A stretch of 64,000 nucleotides of DNA. It comes from Chryseobacterium aquifrigidense (GTDB lineage: Bacteria > Bacteroidota > Bacteroidia > Flavobacteriales > Weeksellaceae). The stretch is taken from NCBI RefSeq assembly GCF_006716485.1, contig NZ_VFPD01000001.1:148760-212759 (forward strand), written 5' to 3'. The position numbers were made by a program, and so were the translations under genes. Each line of letters starts with the position of its first letter. Position 1 is the first letter of the stretch. This document shows, piece by piece, positions 58,425-64,000 of the stretch. Under the pieces are notes generated by a model. The model saw nothing but the letters and a program-made list of their open reading frames with translations, searched no databases and was not told the DNA's origin.

Positions 58425-59522
58425 TCATTCATGATGATACAGTTTTTCTCTGATCTGAATCAATATTTTTGTTGTTTTCTCAAGATCCAATTGGTTGGGT
58501 AGAGTGGAAGTGGAATAATGATTTTCTATAGATTGAATAAGATCTTCTGCCTTTTGCATTACACTTTCATAAGATTGGTTGCCAGCTTTAATATCTAACA
58601 GTTCGTCGCGGTTTTCTACACGGACCTTCAGTGAACCGGTTTTAAAAATCTGTTCACAAGACTGCAGCAAACGGATGGTGTGCATCATATTTTTGCTGTC
58701 GTAATTTTGTCCATGGGTCTGATTGACATTATAACGGTCTTCATTGCGCTCAGCCACCCATTTCCAATATTCTCTGTAATCTTTGCAGTAAACAGAATAG
58801 GCATCAAGGTTACAGAACATATAAGCGACTGGCTTTTCATCTTTAGGAACAGAGGATACAGAAACCTGATTCGCTTCTTCATTCTGGATAATCCCTTTAT
58901 ATCCCAACGTTCCCGATTCATCATAAAATAAAGCGAACATTCCTTTTGTATGGTCAATGTTGATTAATCCGCAATTTTCCTGTGAGAGACCACCCCGTCC
59001 TGCGGACACCCCTCCAGAGGAGGGGAATTCATTCAGCCATTTTTTCAAAGGTACAGCACCTTGTCCTTCCAAAATAAAGCAGAAATCCAAAATAGATTTT
59101 CTCTCTTTATCAATCGGATTTACAATCTTTTTGTTGAGACCTTTCGCCTTTTTAATCTGCGAAACAGCATAGCCTGCAAATGTATCTTTGCATAGTTTTG
59201 ACAGAAAATCCTCCGTCTTCAGCAGATCCATCAACGGATGCTTATATTGAATACAATCTTCCGGACTTGCCAGGATTTCCAGAATATTAGGATTGTTTTT
59301 CTGCAGCAGTTCTACAAACCTCCCGATTTCATAATACGTAATATCGTTCGTCTCATTGGAAATCTGCGGAATATAGTTTAGCCCAAAGAAATCTTCTTTC
59401 GGCAGATAATATACCCCGCGGATATCCGTATCAGAATTCTCTGTCGCCAACCCGAAAGCACGGCTTCCGGAAATGGCTTCGAATAGGAGGAGGTTTTTAT
59501 TTTTTAGGTCTTGGATGGTCAT
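58425..59522 (-). CDS. COG3541-type predicted nucleotidyltransferase (YcgL-like) with a repeat-derived insert
   Basis: A 365-residue polymerase-beta-fold nucleotidyltransferase: GSRAFGLATENSDTDIRGVY has the GS and DxD-type metal residues, followed by FGLNYIPQIS and further on SILDFCFILEG and CGLINIDHTKG. Residues about 165-180 (EFPSSGGVSAGRGGLS) are encoded by an interspersed repeat (58985-59032) inserted in frame, probably into a loop. Homologues are predicted to act on RNA ends or tRNA, often near RtcB; not shown here. A second family member lies across the retron island at 62336. Confidence 0.82.
   Translation of the reverse strand: MTIQDLKNKNLLLFEAISGSRAFGLATENSDTDIRGVYYLPKEDFFGLNYIPQISNETNDITYYEIGRFVELLQKNNPNILEILASPEDCIQYKHPLMDLLKTEDFLSKLCKDTFAGYAVSQIKKAKGLNKKIVNPIDKERKSILDFCFILEGQGAVPLKKWLNEFPSSGGVSAGRGGLSQENCGLINIDHTKGMFALFYDESGTLGYKGIIQNEEANQVSVSSVPKDEKPVAYMFCNLDAYSVYCKDYREYWKWVAERNEDRYNVNQTHGQNYDSKNMMHTIRLLQSCEQIFKTGSLKVRVENRDELLDIKAGNQSYESVMQKAEDLIQSIENHYSTSTLPNQLDLEKTTKILIQIREKLYHHE
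58985..59032. repeat. Interspersed palindromic repeat inserted in a coding sequence
   Basis: Plus strand ACCACCCCGTCC ... CACCCCTCC ... GGAGGGGAATTC is the inverse of the repeat at 44643-44700 with a shorter middle. Its length, about 48 bases, is a multiple of three, so the reading frame survives. Confidence 0.75.
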
Positions 59523-59702
59523 ATGTCATTTTGGAGTAAACGAAGCAAACTCTTTTATGGAAGAGAGGTAGGAAAAAATAAGTCCTTTTCAATGACTTTT
59601 AAATCTTTATTTAGAATATTAAGCCAACTTATAAGCTTTAACTTATGCAATTTAAAATAAAAAGATCATATGATCTGAAAGTTTTATATGTACCTAGAAA
59701 CG

Positions 59703-59747
59703 TTCGGTATAAGTTGTTTTTTAAGATTTTATTTCTTAAATACCGAA
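59703..59747. other. Stem-loop at the edge of the retron island
   Basis: TTCGGTATAAG (59703-59713) faces CTTAAATACCGAA (59735-59747), an 11-pair stem with one bulged base and a T-rich loop. It lies in the 315-base gap (59523-59837) between the nucleotidyltransferase start and the RT stop, which also holds an A+T hairpin (TTTAATATT / AATATTAAA, about 59767-59802) that may terminate the retron transcript. No gene seen in the gap. Confidence 0.5.
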
Positions 59748-59837
59748 ACTGGAATTACTATTAAAGGTAATTTAATATTGTTAAAGTTTTTTAAATATTA
59801 AAGGATTATGGATTAGTTCTTTCAAATAAATATAATT

Positions 59838-60881
59838 CTATAAATCAAATTCTTTTTTATATTTTAAAATACATGCTTTCATTTCTAATAAATTTTTGTC
59901 TTGTTTATTTAGATAAAGTCCAAAATTTATTTGTCCTAGAATTTTACTTAAATATTTTTTTTTAGATAATTTTTGTCTTTCTAAATGGCTTTCTATACCA
60001 AAGCGTTTAATATAATAGTGAATTTGCCTTAGTTTTTTTCTTTGTTCTTTTGATAATTGTATCTTCTTATTAACTACTACACCAGTAACGATTTGCCTCT
60101 GAGAATCATACATTAATTTCTTCTTATTTCTGTTTAAGGTAAATCCAATTTCAAGCAATTTCGTTTCAATAAAATCTTCAACAACATTCTCATCAAAATC
60201 TCCCGAAAATGTTAAATCATCTGCATATCTAGTATAACTAATATTTAGATTTTTGGCAAATAAAGAAACTTCTGTATCGAAAGACATCATAATAATGTTA
60301 GATAGATAAGGACTTGTTGGAGAACCTTGTGGTAGCTGCTCTTTTAAAGTACATAATTTCGATAATGTTTTTGATACAGTGTTTGAATAACCTAAATTTA
60401 AAAAAACCTTTTCTACTTTTTCAAACTTTATCGCGGAGAAAAAATTTTCAATATCTAAGTTTAAAACTTTCTTTTTATTTTTATGAAAACGTAAATTTTG
60501 TTTAAGTCCGAAATTCTTTATGTAAGCTTTTGCATATGGGCTGACTTTTACTTGATATAAAATATTATTTAATATCCAATATTGAATTTGCTTGAGGTTA
60601 GGTAAAGGTTCCGAAATAAATCTTCGTTCTCCCTTTTTTTTCTTTGCTATAGAAAAATCTCTATAATAAGCATGCGAATGCTTAGAAACAGTAGCCGCTT
60701 GAATAATATAATTTTTCTTTATACCTGTAAGATTACTTAAGTGGGTGACATTATAGATAACAGGAAGATTTTTGTCAAAAAGAATCTTTGCATAGTTTAG
60801 ACATAAAGCGACACTAGATTCAGAATACCCTACATTGTAGGCTTCGATCTTAAATCTTTCAGAATATGTTTTATAATCCAT
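59838..60881 (-). CDS. Retron reverse transcriptase
   Basis: A 347-residue reverse transcriptase without a maturase or endonuclease domain. Motifs in order: KGERRFISEPLPNLKQIQ (about 83-100), LDIENFFSAI (first catalytic Asp, about 142-151), PQGSPTSPYLSNI (about 184-196), the YADD active site (219-222) and IVTGVVVN with the VTG triplet (265-267), a retron hallmark of the thumb region. Length fits retron RTs. A structured RNA lies directly upstream and two effector-type genes precede it on the same strand. The RT makes a branched msDNA that guards or controls the effector in phage defence. Confidence 0.9.
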   Translation of the reverse strand: MDYKTYSERFKIEAYNVGYSESSVALCLNYAKILFDKNLPVIYNVTHLSNLTGIKKNYIIQAATVSKHSHAYYRDFSIAKKKKGERRFISEPLPNLKQIQYWILNNILYQVKVSPYAKAYIKNFGLKQNLRFHKNKKKVLNLDIENFFSAIKFEKVEKVFLNLGYSNTVSKTLSKLCTLKEQLPQGSPTSPYLSNIIMMSFDTEVSLFAKNLNISYTRYADDLTFSGDFDENVVEDFIETKLLEIGFTLNRNKKKLMYDSQRQIVTGVVVNKKIQLSKEQRKKLRQIHYYIKRFGIESHLERQKLSKKKYLSKILGQINFGLYLNKQDKNLLEMKACILKYKKEFDL

Positions 60882-61035
60882 TGCTGTAATCTCAAAGGGG
60901 TCAACTGAATGACCCCTATTTGTAAGGCCGATTCAAAAGCGGAGACTCTGGCGTAGCTTTTGAATCGGAACTGCTCGAAATTTATATTCCCTATTATGAT
61001 AGTCCGACTTCAGACATCATTGTAAAATTACAAAA
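60882..61035 (-). ncRNA. Putative retron msr-msd RNA
   Basis: The 160 bases between the winged-helix and RT genes fold strongly on the minus strand. Repeats at the ends, TTTTGTAAT (61027-61035) and ATTACAGCA (60882-60890), can pair as a1/a2. Inside are a small hairpin starting ATGATGTC ... GGACTATCAT (about 60997-61020), a long hairpin with arms CCGATTCAAAAGC / GCTTTTGAATCGG (about 60928-60969, 13 perfect pairs, likely msd), and GGGGTCA / TGACCCC (about 60896-60917). GC content here is far above the flanking genes. The branching guanosine could not be identified with certainty. Confidence 0.75.
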
Positions 61036-61040
61036 TATTT

Positions 61041-61367
61041 TTAATCTGGCAAATCATTTTGGGATGGTATAAAAAAATCATCATTTTTATTTTTAATTAT
61101 ATCAGAAACTTGAGGTGATATTAAGTTTTCTATCGAAGAGTAATTCAAAATTTCAATCAAATTTTCTTTTAAAATAAGTCCCTTCTCAGTTATTTTAAAC
61201 TTATTATCTTCTAGAATTACAGTTTTTTCATTTATTTCAAAACTAATTAATTCTGATATTTTTTCATAAGTATATCCAATATTTTTCAATTGTTCGATAT
61301 TACCATCTTTTTCTAGAATTAACAATAAAATATATCTTACATTGTCAGGAATTTCAATATTTTTCAT
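61041..61367 (-). CDS. Small winged-helix-like retron accessory protein
   Basis: A 108-residue protein. The first 70 residues are predicted three helices and a wing (NVRYILLLILEKDGNIEQLK; TYEKISELISFE; DNKFKITEKG), a winged-helix pattern. The rest is an acidic helical tail. It lies between the PRTase-like gene (nine bases away) and the msr-msd RNA. In tripartite retrons such a protein is the DNA-binding or bridging partner of the effector. Assignment is by fold pattern and context. Confidence 0.65.
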   Translation of the reverse strand: MKNIEIPDNVRYILLLILEKDGNIEQLKNIGYTYEKISELISFEINEKTVILEDNKFKITEKGLILKENLIEILNYSSIENLISPQVSDIIKNKNDDFFIPSQNDLPD

Positions 61368-61376
61368 TATTTAATT

Positions 61377-62315
61377 TTATTTATTATAAAAAACTTTTCT
61401 ACGAGGAAATGGAGCCGGATGTGTTTTATTTTCATACCAAAATATTGGAAGTGTATTATTAGGACTTTTATTAAGTATACATACTAACGCTTCTGAATTT
61501 TTATAACCTAGAAAATCTTGTTTAATACTAATAGATTTTGACATTTGTAATAATAATTTTTTCTTTATTTCTAAATCTTCATTTTGTGTATAGAAATCAG
61601 TTAAAGCTCTTTTTTTTACAGTATTAGCAAGTGTATCAATCCCAAATTTATTGGAAATTCTTTTAATGCCTTCTTCCTGAGATATTAATGTAATAATTTT
61701 CACTTTTAAAGGATTTAAGTTTCCTTCTTTGATATAGAAATTTAAAACTTCATCAGCGGTATCTCCAGTGCCTAGAAAATCATCAATTAATAAAACTAAA
61801 TCTTTATCTCTATTATATTGCTCTTTAAACTTTAAATAGGAAGATGGAAATAGGAATTTATTATTTCCATGCATATCTCTATATTCAATTTTTATTAAAG
61901 ATAATATAAAATCGCAACTTTTTTGTACAGGACGTTCAATTTCTTTTTTATGATTGAGTCCTACCCAATTTAAAAATTTATTAATAATTTTTATTTTGTA
62001 ATTATTTTCAAATTTTATGATAGGGCAAATAAGTGGTAAGAAATATATTTTTCTTGAGTTATCAATTAAATCTTTATCAATTTTTTTATATGATTCCTTG
62101 AAAATACCAATTATTTCATTTAAAGATATATTTTCAAATCTTTCTGTTAGATCAAAGAATAAGCTTTTTGATTCTTTCGGTAATATAGAAAGTCTACTAA
62201 TAAAGTTATTATATTGAGAAATTTCACCATTATTATTTTTTATTTCCCATCCTTTGTTTTTGAAAATATTTTCTGCTCTAGTATACTCAGAAACAGATAC
62301 ATTTCGTTTTGCCAT
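61377..62315 (-). CDS. Phosphoribosyltransferase-like retron effector
   Basis: A 312-residue protein with a PRPP-binding-type loop, LVLLIDDFLGTGDTADEV (about 173-190), preceded by a beta strand and followed by KVKIITLISQEEGIKRI, as in type I phosphoribosyltransferases. The N-terminal 140 residues and the C-terminal LGYKNSEALVCILNKSPNN segment are not part of ordinary PRTases and fit the PRTase domains of bacterial conflict systems. As first gene of the retron operon it is the presumed toxic effector, acting on a nucleotide or related metabolite; the reaction is unknown. Very A+T-rich coding sequence. Confidence 0.72.
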   Translation of the reverse strand: MAKRNVSVSEYTRAENIFKNKGWEIKNNNGEISQYNNFISRLSILPKESKSLFFDLTERFENISLNEIIGIFKESYKKIDKDLIDNSRKIYFLPLICPIIKFENNYKIKIINKFLNWVGLNHKKEIERPVQKSCDFILSLIKIEYRDMHGNNKFLFPSSYLKFKEQYNRDKDLVLLIDDFLGTGDTADEVLNFYIKEGNLNPLKVKIITLISQEEGIKRISNKFGIDTLANTVKKRALTDFYTQNEDLEIKKKLLLQMSKSISIKQDFLGYKNSEALVCILNKSPNNTLPIFWYENKTHPAPFPRRKVFYNK

Positions 62316-62335
62316 GGTTCTAGATTATTGCGAAC

Positions 62336-64000
<1,665 letters not shown>

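Noticed and set aside
59838..60881. Reverse transcriptase as part of a group II intron or a diversity-generating retroelement
   Set aside because: No maturase or endonuclease domain, no intron boundary sequences, no template/variable repeat pair or target gene; VTG motif, adjacent structured RNA and effector genes fit a retron.

Overview
The window is chromosomal DNA of a Bacteroidota member of the Weeksellaceae/Flavobacteriaceae type, most likely Chryseobacterium. Reasons: a gldD gliding-motility lipoprotein gene next to mutY, secreted proteins of the 'QVGINTxxP ... GNVGIGT' type, an M1-peptidase/ABC-permease fusion, A+T-rich spacers, small peptides with an MKNLKKLSR-type leader, and many copies of the Bacteroidota -7 promoter element TAnnTTTG, several with a -33 TTG/TTTG about 18-22 bases upstream. 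No rRNA, prophage or CRISPR array is present; one tRNA (Leu, anticodon CAA) is.

Layout. 1-10.1 kb: mutY (5' end missing), gldD, a PfkB kinase, a two-domain PpiC isomerase, a nitronate-monooxygenase-like enzyme, an alpha/beta hydrolase, an HD-type protein, a rhodanese, queG, a 26-residue very basic protein with its own promoter and terminator, then DUF2459, L,D-transpeptidase-like and SRPBCC proteins. 10.4-16.5 kb: a tripartite RND efflux operon. 16.8-19.6 kb: a cold-shock-domain protein with a long leader, an SDR and lgt. 19.7-25.8 kb: a compact cbb3-like terminal oxidase cluster (CcoN, and CcoO fused to an extra cytochrome c domain), two small membrane proteins, a Crp/Fnr regulator and a VIT-family transporter. 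25.9-36 kb: two long secreted GNVGIGT proteins, a putative Lys-codon leader ahead of an aspartate kinase, a nucleotidyltransferase, a RibD/DHFR-like reductase, a CPA1 antiporter and the remnant of an acyltransferase-3 gene. 36.3-42 kb: tRNA-Leu, an MBL hydrolase, a conserved 475-residue protein, a GAF protein, a cupin, a BtuF-like protein and mgtE.

42.0-43.2 kb looks empty at normal ORF cut-offs but holds five tandem minus-strand genes for 46-53-residue peptides. Each has a leader ending at GG, GS or a similar pair and a six-cysteine core; four share C-X5-C-X4-CC-X3-C-X4-C exactly, an inhibitor-cystine-knot-like framework. They form three transcription units with a shared non-canonical upstream element and separate terminators. 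This is the most novel-looking element of the window.

43.4-49.3 kb: a secreted protein, rpsO, a DUF4260 protein, a FucP-type sugar transporter and pnp. 49.4-58.3 kb: a MITE-like repeat, a TonB-receptor-like barrel protein with a MarR regulator and its palindromic operator, the ABC/M1-peptidase pair, an XRE-DUF2975 pair and a TfoX-like protein. 58.4-63.1 kb: two COG3541-type nucleotidyltransferase genes separated by a very A+T-rich defence island, a retron made of a PRTase-like effector, a winged-helix protein, an msr-msd-like ncRNA and a reverse transcriptase. The window ends in a partial cobT.

The gene content is otherwise ordinary housekeeping, envelope and stress functions in short operons. 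Accessory interest is concentrated in the peptide cluster, the retron, the leader before the aspartate kinase, and several interspersed repeats, one of which has inserted in frame into a coding sequence.
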